A stretch of 64,000 nt of DNA from Promethearchaeota archaeon (GCA_019058365.1 JAHPZE010000020.1:1-64000), one strand, 5' to 3'; numbered from the stretch's first letter, positions 1-9,577 are shown. A program made the numbers and translations. The notes: generated by a model from the sequence alone, not told the origin.

Positions 1-82
1 TATAAAAAGTCAATGTTCAATAGGATTTAGAGATCTACTTCCTTTGGTACTGTATAATTTTATTTTTAAGTTCTATTCATAA

Positions 83-757
83 ATGATTAGAACAATAAGA
101 GAAAGCTCAATACATGCCACTTTAAAACGGATATATGAAGAACCTGGAGATCAAATTGAAAAATCAGTTGATAAATACGTAATTGATATTGTTCGTGGCA
201 AACTTCTAATTGAGATTCAAACCCAAAACTTTTCAACAATTAGAAAAAAGCTTGAGAACCTTATCCAGAATTATAGAGTTCTTTTAATTCACCCTATAAT
301 CCAAGATAAGTGGATCATAAATTTAGATTCTATACGTAAAAACATACTCAGAAAGAGATTATCACCGGAACATGGTTCAATTCTTAATATATTCAAAGAA
401 TTGATATATATCTCTGACTTAATCTCTAATCCAAATTTAATTTTAGAGATAATACTAATTCAAGCAGAAGAAATTAGAGTAAGCGATGGTTTTGGGTGCT
501 GGAAAAGAAAAGGTTGGAGTATTCATGACCGTAAATTATTAAAAATTTTGGATCATAAAATTTTCTCCAATCCAAAGCAATTTTTAGACTTTATTCCAGA
601 TGAGATTAAAATCCCCTTTTCAAATATAATTCTTGCTAATTGTTTAAATATTTCAATTAAACTAGCTCGAAAGATGACGTATTCACTAAGAAAAATGAAT
701 CTACTTAAAGTTAATCAGAAAGTTGGTAATTCATATCTTTTTAATTTAAAGTTTTAA
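83..757 (+). CDS. PD-(D/E)XK nuclease-fold hypothetical protein
   Basis: 224 residues, function not established. The N-terminal third has the pattern of a restriction-endonuclease-like fold: acidic residues at 19-20, D30 and D35 on a predicted strand (VIDIV), then a second strand carrying E44-x-Q46 (LIEIQT) and a Lys/Arg-rich helix. I recall small archaeal proteins with the same GD-x-(V/I)DxYV-(I/V)D-(I/V)VR-(L/I)EIQT layout, annotated only as domains of unknown function. Residues about 150-224 look like a winged helix (two short helices, then a basic helix and a beta hairpin), so nuclease plus DNA-binding is plausible. No Shine-Dalgarno is seen before the ATG. It is followed by decayed DNA, not by a partner gene. 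The fold assignment is inference from motif spacing. Confidence 0.6.
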   Translation: MIRTIRESSIHATLKRIYEEPGDQIEKSVDKYVIDIVRGKLLIEIQTQNFSTIRKKLENLIQNYRVLLIHPIIQDKWIINLDSIRKNILRKRLSPEHGSILNIFKELIYISDLISNPNLILEIILIQAEEIRVSDGFGCWKRKGWSIHDRKLLKILDHKIFSNPKQFLDFIPDEIKIPFSNIILANCLNISIKLARKMTYSLRKMNLLKVNQKVGNSYLFNLKF

Positions 758-831
758 CATACAAATTCCAATCTTACATTAAAATTGATAGGATTAATTG
801 CTTTTTATTTCGGATAATTTAAAAAAAAAAA

Positions 832-975
832 TTAAATTTAATCTCAAATTTTTATTTTTGATTTGGTTATGATATGTTCGCATTTTAGACAGATTTAAAA
901 TAGCGGTAATCTTGCATTGTGCTAAAAAGTATGAACCTAGGATATCTGCTGGTAAAAAAGAAGCGATACTCTAGG
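832..975 (-). pseudogene. Remnant of channel gene 3' end
   Basis: This stretch matches the 3' end of the intact channel gene (7601 to about 7745) on the same strand. The block at 904-975 aligns almost base for base with 7664-7740, with two single-base length differences that break the frame. At about 975 the match stops and similarity jumps directly to the hydrolase gene, so most of the channel copy has been deleted. No protein can be made from it. It is one of three pieces of a former second copy of the channel/hydrolase pair. Confidence 0.85.
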
Positions 976-1080
976 AAATTTTGTTTTTACTCTCTGTTTT
1001 TATAATTGGAACTATTTTAATCTTTACAGTCCCGTTTAGTGTTAAAAAAACTAATGGGCTTCTAATGCAAAGTAAATTTT
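976..1080 (+). pseudogene. Remnant of hydrolase gene 5' part
   Basis: Bases 979-1072 align without gaps to 9627-9720, the part of the membrane hydrolase gene that encodes its N-terminal membrane anchor; by eye about nine bases in ten agree. The original start codon is missing and the match ends near 1072-1080. The corresponding 3' piece of the same former gene copy lies 6.2 kb away at 7294-7580. The rest of 758-1139 holds no other gene that I can see. Confidence 0.85.
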
Positions 1081-1139
1081 AAGAATACATCTATCTGAAG
1101 CATAGAGATAAGGTTAAAAAGAAAAAAATTAAAATTTCT

Positions 1140-2987
1140 TTAAGTAGAATTTAACACTTCAAACTGGCTATTATATAAATCGGCATAATATCCATTTCTG
1201 GCTAGCAGTTCTTTATGGGTACCTTGCTCCACAATCTCCCCATCCCGAATTGCAAAGATCAAGTCAGCATTTCGAATAGTAGATAACCGGTGAGCAATGA
1301 CAAAGCTTGTTCTATTCTGCATTAAGGCATCCATAGCATTTTGAATCAATATCTCTGTATGTGTGTCTACAGAACTGGTAGCCTCGTCGAGGATTAGTAT
1401 TGGTGGATCAGAAAGAACAGCACGAGCGATTGTGAGCAATTGCATTTGACCTTGAGAGATATTTGTTATTTCTTCGTTAATTATCATGTTATATCCATCA
1501 GGTAAGGTTTTTACAAAGTGATCAACATTAGCTATACGTGCAGCAGCTCGTACTTCTTCATCAGTAGCATCTTGATTACTAAAGCGGATATTATTCATAA
1601 TGGAATCATTATAAAGCCATGTATCTTGAAGTACCATTCCAAACATTTGGCGCAAATCTTCGCGAGTCATCTCTCGAGTGTCATGACCATCTACTAAAAT
1701 TACTCCACTATTTAATTCATAGAAACGCATGAGCAATTTGACTAATGTGGTCTTACCCGCACCCGTTGGACCCACAATTGCAATTTTTTGTCCAGGTTGA
1801 GCTATTGCGGAGAAGTTATGAATGACTATCTTATCTTGACTATATCCAAAAGTCACATTACGGAATTCTACTAACCCATCAACTTGCTTTAACTTAATAG
1901 GCTCGGAGACTTCAACGACCTCTTCTTCTTCTTCAAGGAATTTAAATACACGTTCTGCTGCAGCAGCTGTTTGTTGGAGAACATTTGTAACATTAGCAAG
2001 TTGGCTGAGAGGCTGAGTGAATGAACGGATGTATTGGATAAATGCTTGAATATCCCCTATGGTTATAACATTCTGGATAACTAAATAAGCTCCAAGAATA
2101 GTAACAACAACATATCCTAAATTGCTGATGAAAAACGTGATTGGTATCATCAATCCCGAGACAAAATTAGCTTTCCAGGATCCTTTATACCATTGATTAT
2201 TTAATCCTTTAAATTTTTCAACACTTTTTTCCTCTCCACTGAAAGCTTTTACGACGATATGGCCACCATACATTTCTTCTACATGTCCATTAACGTGTCC
2301 TAAATAATCTTGTTGTTGTTTAAAGTACTTCTGTGATCGACCAATGATAACGCCTATTAGTAGCAATGTCAGGGGAAGCATCCCCAGTGCAACTAATGTC
2401 ATTATCCAATTTATACTTAACATCATAATTACGATACCAACAACCGTAACTACTGATGTAATAATTGATGTGAGACTCTGACTCAATGTTTGGTTTATTG
2501 TATCTATATCATTCGTAATACGAGATAGTACTTCTCCATAAGTTGTTTGATCATAATATTTAAGTGGCAAGTGGTTAATCTTTTCCGAAATATCTCGACG
2601 GAGTCGGTAAGCAACATTAGTGGAAATATTTGCCATAATCCAACCTTGGATAAAACCAAAAGCTGCTGAAACAATATAAATTATCAGCACTTCTAGTAGA
2701 ATTCCTCCAATTTTAACAAAATCAATTTCACCCGTGCCACTAACTTTAGCTATTATACCATTAACCAAAGTCGTGGTAGCAGTTCCTAAAATCTTTGGTC
2801 CTATAATGATTGCTGTAGTAGAAGCTGCTGCAAAAATAAACACTAATAAAACTAGCCATTTATATCTACCCATATACCGAAATAATTTTCCCATAGTTCC
2901 ACGAAAATCGGTTGCTTTTTCGCGCACTCCGAACATAGAACCCGGTGGACCAGGACCCCTCATGGGTCCTCCACGTCGTCCCATCAT
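1140..2987 (-). CDS. ABC exporter half-transporter, TM288-like subunit
   Basis: 615-residue half-transporter: a Gly/Pro-rich cytoplasmic N-terminus (1-20), six membrane helices (about 44-340) and a nucleotide-binding domain. Walker A is GPTGAGKT (406-413), Walker B ends in the catalytic pair D534-E535, and the switch histidine is H566. The signature reads NISQGQ (509-514) instead of LSGGQ. This combination, intact Walker B with a degenerate signature, is that of the TM288-type half of heterodimeric exporters such as Thermotoga TM287/288. Its start overlaps the stop of the upstream partner by four bases (ATGA), so the two are translationally coupled. Substrate unknown; lipids or drugs are usual for the family. 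Confidence 0.93.
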   Translation of the reverse strand: MMGRRGGPMRGPGPPGSMFGVREKATDFRGTMGKLFRYMGRYKWLVLLVFIFAAASTTAIIIGPKILGTATTTLVNGIIAKVSGTGEIDFVKIGGILLEVLIIYIVSAAFGFIQGWIMANISTNVAYRLRRDISEKINHLPLKYYDQTTYGEVLSRITNDIDTINQTLSQSLTSIITSVVTVVGIVIMMLSINWIMTLVALGMLPLTLLLIGVIIGRSQKYFKQQQDYLGHVNGHVEEMYGGHIVVKAFSGEEKSVEKFKGLNNQWYKGSWKANFVSGLMIPITFFISNLGYVVVTILGAYLVIQNVITIGDIQAFIQYIRSFTQPLSQLANVTNVLQQTAAAAERVFKFLEEEEEVVEVSEPIKLKQVDGLVEFRNVTFGYSQDKIVIHNFSAIAQPGQKIAIVGPTGAGKTTLVKLLMRFYELNSGVILVDGHDTREMTREDLRQMFGMVLQDTWLYNDSIMNNIRFSNQDATDEEVRAAARIANVDHFVKTLPDGYNMIINEEITNISQGQMQLLTIARAVLSDPPILILDEATSSVDTHTEILIQNAMDALMQNRTSFVIAHRLSTIRNADLIFAIRDGEIVEQGTHKELLARNGYYADLYNSQFEVLNST

Positions 2988-5215
2988 GATGATTCCTCCA
3001 ATTCAAGTTGTGAAATGGCTATATCCCTATATATAACACAATCTTCCATGAGCTCAGCATGCTTACCCTTCCCAACTATTTCTCCTTCATTGAGAACAAT
3101 AATCTGATCAGCATCTTTAATAGTAGAAACTCTTTGAGTTACTATGAGGACAGTACTTGCTGATATAGATTTTCGAAGGGCTTTTCTTAACGCAATATCG
3201 GTTTTAAAATCTAAATTAGAAAAACTATCATCTAAAATGTTAATTGGAGCTTTTTTGACTAATGCCCGAGCGATCGAAAGGCGCTGCTTTTGACCTCCAG
3301 ATACATTCTTACCACCTTGGGCTATTTCAGTAGCCATTCGCTCAGGTTTAGAATTTATGAACTCGGTAGCTTGAGCAGTCTCTATTGATGACTCAAGAAC
3401 ATCTTCACTCGCATTTTCATCTGCAAACAGGAGATTACTTTCAATAGTTCCGGAAAATAACACGCTTGTTTGAGGCACGTATCCAATTTTTTCATGAAGT
3501 TCTTGTTGACTAACATCACGCACATCAACGCCATCAATCAATATCGTTCCTGATGAAACCTCATATAAGCGAGGGATCAAATTTACAAGCGTAGATTTAC
3601 CAGACCCAGTGGGCCCAATAATAGCCGTAAATTGCCCTGCATAAGCCGTAAAAGAAATGTCGCATAAAGCATTCTCTGGTGCTCCAGCATAACGGAAAGA
3701 AACATCTTGAAATTCAATTTCTCCTTTAAATGGTTCATCAAAATGTTTTGGATTTTCGAGATCTTGGATCATTATATCAACTTTTAAAACCTCGGCAATA
3801 CGATTTACAGACACTAAAGCTCGAGGCAAGATGATAAACATTAATGACAGCATAAGGAAGGCAAAAGTCACTTGTATAGCGTATTGCATGAAAGCAATCA
3901 TATCACCGACTTGGATATTTGCATTAGCTACGCCGTGCGATCCCACCCATATGATAATAATTACAAGAACATTCATCAACATCATCATCACTGGCATCAT
4001 AATTACCATTACTCGGTTTATAAACAGTGAAACCCTAGTAAGATCAATATTAGCTTCATCAAATCGATCTTCTTCGAACTTTTGTTTATTAAAAGCTCTT
4101 ACAACCATTAAACCCGACAAACTCTCTCGAGCTACGAGATTAAGGCGATCTATTAATTTTTGGATGCTCTTAAATTTCGGTAAGGCTACGTAAAATACTA
4201 CCAGGATAAGGGCAAGTAATATTCCTACTGCCATTGCTAATATCCACCACATCGAGGGAGCTAAGTCAAGGGCGTGTATTACCCCACCTATCCCCAAAAT
4301 AGGAGCATAAAACACCAAACGGATGATCATCATTATTGCCATTTGGATTTGAGTTATATCATTTGTTGAGCGCGTAATCAATGATGCTGTGGAAAAGGTA
4401 TCAAATTCAGTACTCGAGAATTTTTCAACCTTCTCAAATATATCCTTTCGCATATCACGAGACATTCCAGTTGCAGTTTTAGCGGAAAAATATCCGACTC
4501 CAATTGTACATGCCATTGCAAGAATTGTAAGAAGAAGCATCAAACCACCATAGTAGAATATGTAATTAAGTTGCATTTGATCTACATTTATGCCAAGTTT
4601 TTCATACTCAACTCTTACAACTTGAATTGCTGCCTGTATTATAAAATTTTCTCCAAGAGCGCTAAATTGTGAGTTAACCAAAGCAGTTATCGATGCCACT
4701 GCTATAGGTTGTGTTTTAAGAAATGTAAATAAGTCTGTACCACCAGGGAGAGAAATATTTAATTGAAAATTTACAAACATGCGTAAGGTATCATTTGTCA
4801 TTAGTAATTCGACGAAGGATACCGTTAAAAGCCCACTGGCCATAATCGGGTTTAAATGTGCGATTGTCTTGCTATTAGAATCGTTCAATACATAAATAGA
4901 TTGGTTAAGTAGAGCGGGATATTTTTTAACATAATGACTAGCTTCTGTAGTGCCGTTTTGAATGAAAGTATAAGCATTAAGCACGTCTGTCTGGTTTTCT
5001 GGAGTAAGAAATAGCAAAGTATGGTTCATTTCAATCCCCCGCATTGCTTCGGGCACCGCATTCTTTATACCCTTTTGCTGAATGCCTACATTCACTATCT
5101 TTGCGAGATAATCAGGTAATGTTAGGTTAAAATTTGCTTGTCCAAATAACAACACAATAGAAACAGCAATCATTATGAGGTAAGGTTTTGAATACTTAAT
5201 CATTCTGACTTTCAT
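2984..5215 (-). CDS. ABC exporter half-transporter, TM287-like subunit with large outer loop
   Basis: 743 residues, partner of the downstream subunit. Walker A GPTGSGKS (534-541), canonical signature VSGGQ (638-642), but Walker B ends D662-D663 (no catalytic Glu) and the switch His is Q694, as in TM287-type subunits. The composite pair therefore has one consensus and one degenerate ATP site. Between membrane helix 1 (about 13-33) and helix 2 (from about 218) sits an extra-cytoplasmic insert of roughly 185 residues with seven N-x-S/T sequons (N64, N74, N87, N104, N111, N141, N153), compatible with archaeal N-glycosylation. It follows an AbrB-type gene after 18 bases, so the three genes form an operon read right to left. 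Confidence 0.93.
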   Translation of the reverse strand: MKVRMIKYSKPYLIMIAVSIVLLFGQANFNLTLPDYLAKIVNVGIQQKGIKNAVPEAMRGIEMNHTLLFLTPENQTDVLNAYTFIQNGTTEASHYVKKYPALLNQSIYVLNDSNSKTIAHLNPIMASGLLTVSFVELLMTNDTLRMFVNFQLNISLPGGTDLFTFLKTQPIAVASITALVNSQFSALGENFIIQAAIQVVRVEYEKLGINVDQMQLNYIFYYGGLMLLLTILAMACTIGVGYFSAKTATGMSRDMRKDIFEKVEKFSSTEFDTFSTASLITRSTNDITQIQMAIMMIIRLVFYAPILGIGGVIHALDLAPSMWWILAMAVGILLALILVVFYVALPKFKSIQKLIDRLNLVARESLSGLMVVRAFNKQKFEEDRFDEANIDLTRVSLFINRVMVIMMPVMMMLMNVLVIIIIWVGSHGVANANIQVGDMIAFMQYAIQVTFAFLMLSLMFIILPRALVSVNRIAEVLKVDIMIQDLENPKHFDEPFKGEIEFQDVSFRYAGAPENALCDISFTAYAGQFTAIIGPTGSGKSTLVNLIPRLYEVSSGTILIDGVDVRDVSQQELHEKIGYVPQTSVLFSGTIESNLLFADENASEDVLESSIETAQATEFINSKPERMATEIAQGGKNVSGGQKQRLSIARALVKKAPINILDDSFSNLDFKTDIALRKALRKSISASTVLIVTQRVSTIKDADQIIVLNEGEIVGKGKHAELMEDCVIYRDIAISQLELEESS

Positions 5216-5233
5216 TTTAAAATCACCATTAGC

Positions 5234-5512
5234 TTATTTAGTTTCTATTTCATTGTCTTTAGGTTCTACGGAAAGAGGATTGTCCATTAGATATTTCTTT
5301 AACTCATTTTGCCCTTTTTCCATCTTATTGAGAAGATGAGTCAAGAAATCTGCTTTGAGCAAAAGAACTATACTTTCGCCTTCTGTACCCATAACAATTA
5401 ACTTTTCACCAGCTTCGAGTTGTATCTTTTTACGCAATTCAATTGGTAAAACGACTTGACCTCGTTCTCCAACTGTTGCGCTACCATAAAATTCTAGTTT
5501 TCCAAAAATAAT
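5234..5512 (-). CDS. AbrB/SpoVT-type transcription regulator
   Basis: About 92 residues. The N-terminal part contains the swapped-hairpin AbrB signature (ATVGERGQVVLPIELRKK, then LEAGEKLIV), which binds DNA as a dimer; the C-terminal tail is charged and helical. A shorter reading from the first ATG (5437) would cut the DNA-binding hairpin in half, so it is rejected. Upstream in frame there is no ATG, GTG or TTG before the stop; instead an AGGGGAA sequence lies just before two ATT codons (5510-5512 and 5507-5509), and I place the start there. It heads the ABC-exporter operon and probably regulates it. The exact start is inference. Confidence 0.8.
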   Translation of the reverse strand: MIFGKLEFYGSATVGERGQVVLPIELRKKIQLEAGEKLIVMGTEGESIVLLLKADFLTHLLNKMEKGQNELKKYLMDNPLSVEPKDNEIETK

Positions 5513-5916
5513 TTTTTCCCCTAAAATAACTAATTATATTGTAAAAATACATGTAACAAATAAAGTTTTTCATATATCTCATATTTTTCATACAAATCAG
5601 AAAAATTGCTATAAATAAAATTATAAATAATTTGAATATTGAGATTATGTTTGAGAGTATATGTTTAACGCTTATAATTTAATAATTTTTCTTTAATATT
5701 TCGGTATAAGGAGCCAAATACGACATTTTTTAATTCGCTCCTTACTTCTTTACTATTTTAATAACCTAAATATAATATTTTTTTAATCCTCTAATTGCGT
5801 TTAAAGTAATCCATTTGCTTTCAGTATTTAATTCCAAATTTAAGCTTTAAATTTAAAATCCTTAGTTAATTTTATATAATTAAATAGAAATCAAAACGAT
5901 AAGGAGAGAAGACCGC
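5513..5916. other. Intergenic region, divergent promoters
   Basis: About 400 bases of AT-rich sequence between the AbrB/ABC operon (leftward) and the small winged-helix gene (rightward). I see no coding frame of note, no tRNA and no strong dyad. The right end has a clear AAGGAGAG ribosome-binding site 9 bases before the ATG at 5917. Confidence 0.5.
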
Positions 5917-6249
5917 ATGAATATGAAAGAAATTATGGAAAAGTGCCAGTTAACTGAAGAAGAACTGAAGGAATATTTGCACTTAACCAAAAATATTGAC
6001 CATAAAGAAGATCATAGTCGTGCTTATAGAACTATGATGAATCAAACGAGGAGAGAAATTTTAAAATTCATAGGAATTAATATAAAAACGTTCGAACAAA
6101 TAAGAAATGAATTTCAAGAAGAGGATGATCTATTAAGATATCATCTATCAATGTTAGAGCAATTATTTTACATCATGAATACAGAAAGTGGTTGGAAAGC
6201 GACCCCAAGGGGAATAGGGTTTTTGAATAATGCAATAATGGGAGATTAA
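5917..6249 (+). CDS. Small winged-helix DNA-binding protein
   Basis: 110 residues. An acidic helical N-terminus is followed (about 37-108) by a winged-helix pattern: RREILKFIG helix, a recognition helix around LLRYHLSMLEQL, then a wing ending in a short strand (GWKATPRGIGFL). The layout resembles ArsR-type regulators and archaeal one-wing transcription factors. A strong Shine-Dalgarno (AAGGAGAG) precedes the ATG. It stands alone between the exporter operon and a decayed aminotransferase gene, so its target is unknown; no metal-binding cysteines are present. Confidence 0.65.
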   Translation: MNMKEIMEKCQLTEEELKEYLHLTKNIDHKEDHSRAYRTMMNQTRREILKFIGINIKTFEQIRNEFQEEDDLLRYHLSMLEQLFYIMNTESGWKATPRGIGFLNNAIMGD

Positions 6250-6286
6250 GTTTTAATGTTGTTAAAGGTTTAAATAGACAATTTTT

Positions 6287-7293
6287 TTATAAAATATTAC
6301 TAATCTTATCGATAAGGAAATCTGCTTTTTTTTCTATTTCATCTTTACTACTTGTAATTCGAATTCCAAATGCAGAACCTAATCCCGCATCAGAAACACC
6401 TACACTTATATTTATAGCTCTACTTAACAAGTCATTCGTTTTAGGTAACATACCTTTGTTATATTTTATTTTTGATCCTTTGTAAAAAGAACATGAAAAA
6501 GGACAGTTTTCTTCAGTTACAGTTTTTTTTACCTAAGAAATGTTCCATATTATTATAAACATGTCAGCCTGATTCTGCAATAGTTGTGGTTCCTAATTCA
6601 TCAGCTAATTTTGTAGCTTTTTCAGATGAGGGCAAAAAGAAAGTCAATAAAGTGCCTACATCTCCATTCTTGTCTAGAATTTTCCTAAATTCTATTTCTT
6701 CTATTGTAGACAAACGTTTTTTTAAATATTCTTTATTTTAATGGAGCTTTTCCCTAATATGTGGGGTTTTTTTGAGTTGAGTTCTAGCGACAGCAGCAGT
6801 TAATTCATTCATCCTGAAATTTAACCCTAAAACAGTTCTTTTTCCTTGTTCTACTCCTTGTCTTAAAGGCAAATGCCCTTAATCATGGATGGCAAAAGCT
6901 CTTTTATATAGATTTACATCATCAGTAACTACTATCCCACCATCACCGGCGATTATTGTTTCATAAACATTTAAACTAAAAGCCCCCATTTTACCAAACG
7001 TGCCAACAGATTTACCTTTATACATAGCTCCAAAAGCTTGAGCACAGTCTTCTATTAAGATGAGGTCATTGTCGTCAGCAATTTTAGAAATCTTATCTAA
7101 ATGACCTGGATTTCCTAGCATATGAACAAGCATAATTGCTTTCGTACGAGGAGTGATTTTTTGTTCAATATTTTCCGGATCAAGAGTTAAAGTTTTATCT
7201 ATCTCGCCTAATATTGGTATTGCACGAGCAAATATGATAGAAGTTATACTTGCGATGAATGTGTAACCGGGGACGATTACTTCATCTCCTGGT
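6287..7293 (-). pseudogene. Decayed DegT/DnrJ/EryC1-type sugar aminotransferase
   Basis: Read leftward, the frame from 7290 gives a typical DegT-family core (GDEVIVPGYTF, then LIEDCAQAFGA and AGDGGIVVTDD) and, near 6290-6450, a matching C-terminal end (LPKTNDLLSRAINISVGVSD). It is broken: stops follow AFAIHD (6879-6881), the KLH segment (TAA) and IAESG (TGA), and there is a frameshift at an eight-base homopolymer near 6523. The first roughly 60 residues are missing because the gene abuts hydrolase DNA at 7294. The residue aligning with the PLP-binding lysine is Glu (NVYETI). The C-terminal motifs (HVYNNMEH) recall KdnA-type transaminases, but that subfamily call is tentative. Confidence 0.85.
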
Positions 7294-7580
7294 CAGTTAT
7301 CCAAAATAAAATTAAAGATGGAATTAAGGGACAGATAATTTCGGGATTAATTACTTTTGGGGAACAGATTTTGTACATGATAGTATTTCTCCTTTTTTTT
7401 AGCTTTTTATTCGGAAGTTTTTTCAATTTTGGAGTCTATTTGCCCATTACTATACCTACCACTTTATTATCGAGTTTTGTTTATGTTGCTTTATATAGGA
7501 AAACAGGAAATATAATCTCAGGCACTCTTATAAGCGCTTTCATTGTAGCAATGATAATCATTACCGTATCAGTTATTTAA
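7294..7580 (+). pseudogene. Remnant of hydrolase gene 3' end
   Basis: These 287 bases align without a gap to 11004-11290, the last ~95 codons of the intact membrane hydrolase; I count about 35 differences, roughly 88% identity. The frame is still open to the same stop codon, encoding two membrane helices, but the catalytic domain is absent. It is convergent with the intact channel gene, with the same spacing arrangement expected of the duplicated unit. An ATG at 7371 exists only because the parental frame has a Met there. Confidence 0.9.
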
Positions 7581-7600
7581 GTTTCTAAATTCTTTTTTTT

Positions 7601-9310
7601 TTAAATTCTAATTTTAATTTTTGGCTTGGTTATAATATATTTACATTTTGGACAGATTTTATAATAGCGGTAATCTTGCATAGTGCTAAAAAAGTTTGAT
7701 CCAAGGATACCTGCTGGTAAAATAAAAAGGGATACTCCAAGAAAGGCTAAAGCTATTGTACAAAAACGACCGCCTGTAGTTATAGGATATACATCACCAA
7801 ATCCTGTAGTTGTAAATGTGATAATTCCCATCCACAAGGCAGTAGGGATATCTGAAAATTTAGTTGGTTGAGCACTTCTCTCCAGATAATAAATTAATGT
7901 AGAAGCGAATATAACAAAAATCCCGCAAAGTATGACTGTGACAAAAAACTCTCGTTTTGTTTCCTTAAAAATTAATCCCGCAACCCTAAATACATCAACA
8001 AAATGTCCAATTTTAAATATAACTAACATCCTGAATATTTGGAGGTATAAAACTAAAATGCGAATATGATTAAAAACAACCATAAGATATAGAGCGACGA
8101 GGATGATGATGTCAATAATAGCTAAAGGGCTTAAAACATATTTTATTCTCCCTCTAAGAGGATATTTGTATTTGTCTTTTTTTGAGGCAACGATACACCA
8201 GACTCGTAATAAATATTCAACGGTAAATACAATGATTGTAAATATTAACAAAGAATTTAATAGAGATCTAAGCCCTAATGATAATTCTGGGTTAGTTCCA
8301 ATCATTATTGCCAAAATATTTAGAGTTATAATGCTTGCAAAGAAAATAAATACAATCTTTTGTCCTAATTTAGTTGGAAATCTAAATTGAATTAACTTAT
8401 ATATTTTCTTTTTATAGTTCCCCTTGAAAGTAGTTTTTATGACTTTTTTTTTATCTTTCCTCTTTCTTAATTTTCTTATAAACTCAGATTTTGGAATAAT
8501 TTCTTGACAGTTTGGGCAAACTTCTGAGGATGGTTTCCTTTCTTCAATTTCCTCGAGAAATCCCGATACAATAACACTAGCAGGTAATAAGAATAATGTT
8601 ATCCCTATAAAGGATATGACTCCTGATACAATTTTTCCAAGTAGAGTTAATGGTACAATATCCCCATAACCTATTGTAAAGAGATTTATTGCTGTAAACC
8701 ACATAGAGCTAAAGAGATTTGTTATTTTATCAGGTTGGGCTTCATGTTCAGCAATATATATAAAAATAGAACCAAAAAACATCAAAATTAAAGAGAGCAT
8801 TAACGTGATTAATAATTCTTCCTTCTTGCGTTTTATCACCCCTAATATAATTTTAAAAGATCTAGAATAGCGACTGAATTTTAAAAATACAAATAAACGC
8901 AACAATCGTGCAATGTCCATCACTTCATAAACAAAAAGACCTATCAAAAATATTATGAATGAAATAGCACTTAGAAAATCAATTATCCCTGTCATACTTG
9001 TAATGTAATTCCATCGTTTTGAAATTGAATCCCTATTTATTACTTTTTGATTATAAGTCCAAATGCGGAGAAAATATTCTAACACAAATGTTAACCCAGT
9101 AATACACGATAATATTACAAAAATCACGTGGAAATGTTGCTGTAAATTTATATTAGTTTCTAATATTGCAATAGTACCATATATTAGACTTGATAAAATC
9201 AGCCAGATTGCTATTAGTTTTGCTGAAATAGTTCTTATTATAGGAAAACTCAAACTTTTAAGGATTTGCTCTTTAAAAATATGGCCCTCAATATTTTTAT
9301 TTGTTTCCAT
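7601..9310 (-). CDS. Tandem two-domain 6TM potassium-channel-like protein
   Basis: 569 residues with two complete voltage-gated-type channel domains in one chain. Domain 1: S1-S3 about 31-128, an S4-like helix with regular Arg/Lys (131-160), S5 about 165-187, pore helix and filter TIGYGD (212-217), S6 about 225-253. Domain 2: S1 from about 318, a weaker S4 (about 412-442), S5 about 453-475, filter TTGFGD (501-506), S6 about 515-540. Each domain is followed by a Cys pair (C265/C268 and C553/C556) of zinc-ribbon type. Both filters are of K+-selective class. A functional channel would need only two such chains. Convergent with the hydrolase fragment; divergent from the intact hydrolase. Confidence 0.9.
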   Translation of the reverse strand: METNKNIEGHIFKEQILKSLSFPIIRTISAKLIAIWLILSSLIYGTIAILETNINLQQHFHVIFVILSCITGLTFVLEYFLRIWTYNQKVINRDSISKRWNYITSMTGIIDFLSAISFIIFLIGLFVYEVMDIARLLRLFVFLKFSRYSRSFKIILGVIKRKKEELLITLMLSLILMFFGSIFIYIAEHEAQPDKITNLFSSMWFTAINLFTIGYGDIVPLTLLGKIVSGVISFIGITLFLLPASVIVSGFLEEIEERKPSSEVCPNCQEIIPKSEFIRKLRKRKDKKKVIKTTFKGNYKKKIYKLIQFRFPTKLGQKIVFIFFASIITLNILAIMIGTNPELSLGLRSLLNSLLIFTIIVFTVEYLLRVWCIVASKKDKYKYPLRGRIKYVLSPLAIIDIIILVALYLMVVFNHIRILVLYLQIFRMLVIFKIGHFVDVFRVAGLIFKETKREFFVTVILCGIFVIFASTLIYYLERSAQPTKFSDIPTALWMGIITFTTTGFGDVYPITTGGRFCTIALAFLGVSLFILPAGILGSNFFSTMQDYRYYKICPKCKYIITKPKIKIRI

Positions 9311-9577
9311 GATAAATCCAAAAATTTCAAAATTTTTTAAAAATATTATTAAATTTCATATTTTTATAGTTGTTAGCAGAAATTAATCTAAAATTGGAGT
9401 TAAAAAGAATATTGAGTTAATTAGATATTTAATCTAATATAAGATAAAATTTGTTCTTTTGTATTACGATTTGTAAGGGTAAAAATGATAAAAAATTACT
9501 CATGGTAGTTCATTAAATTTATAAAAGGAGAAATCAAAACAAAATATAACCTCTTTAATTTTTAACAAAAACTGAAT

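Noticed and set aside
2734..3036. Rightward frame across the junction of the two ABC genes
   Set aside because: Fully opposite to two overlapping real genes; no start signal.
3831..4193. Rightward frame inside the ABC subunit gene (120 codons)
   Set aside because: It lies entirely inside the well-supported exporter gene on the other strand and has low-complexity composition.
7371..7580. Stand-alone 69-residue membrane protein
   Set aside because: It is the tail of a hydrolase gene copy whose frame continues upstream to 7294; not an independent gene.
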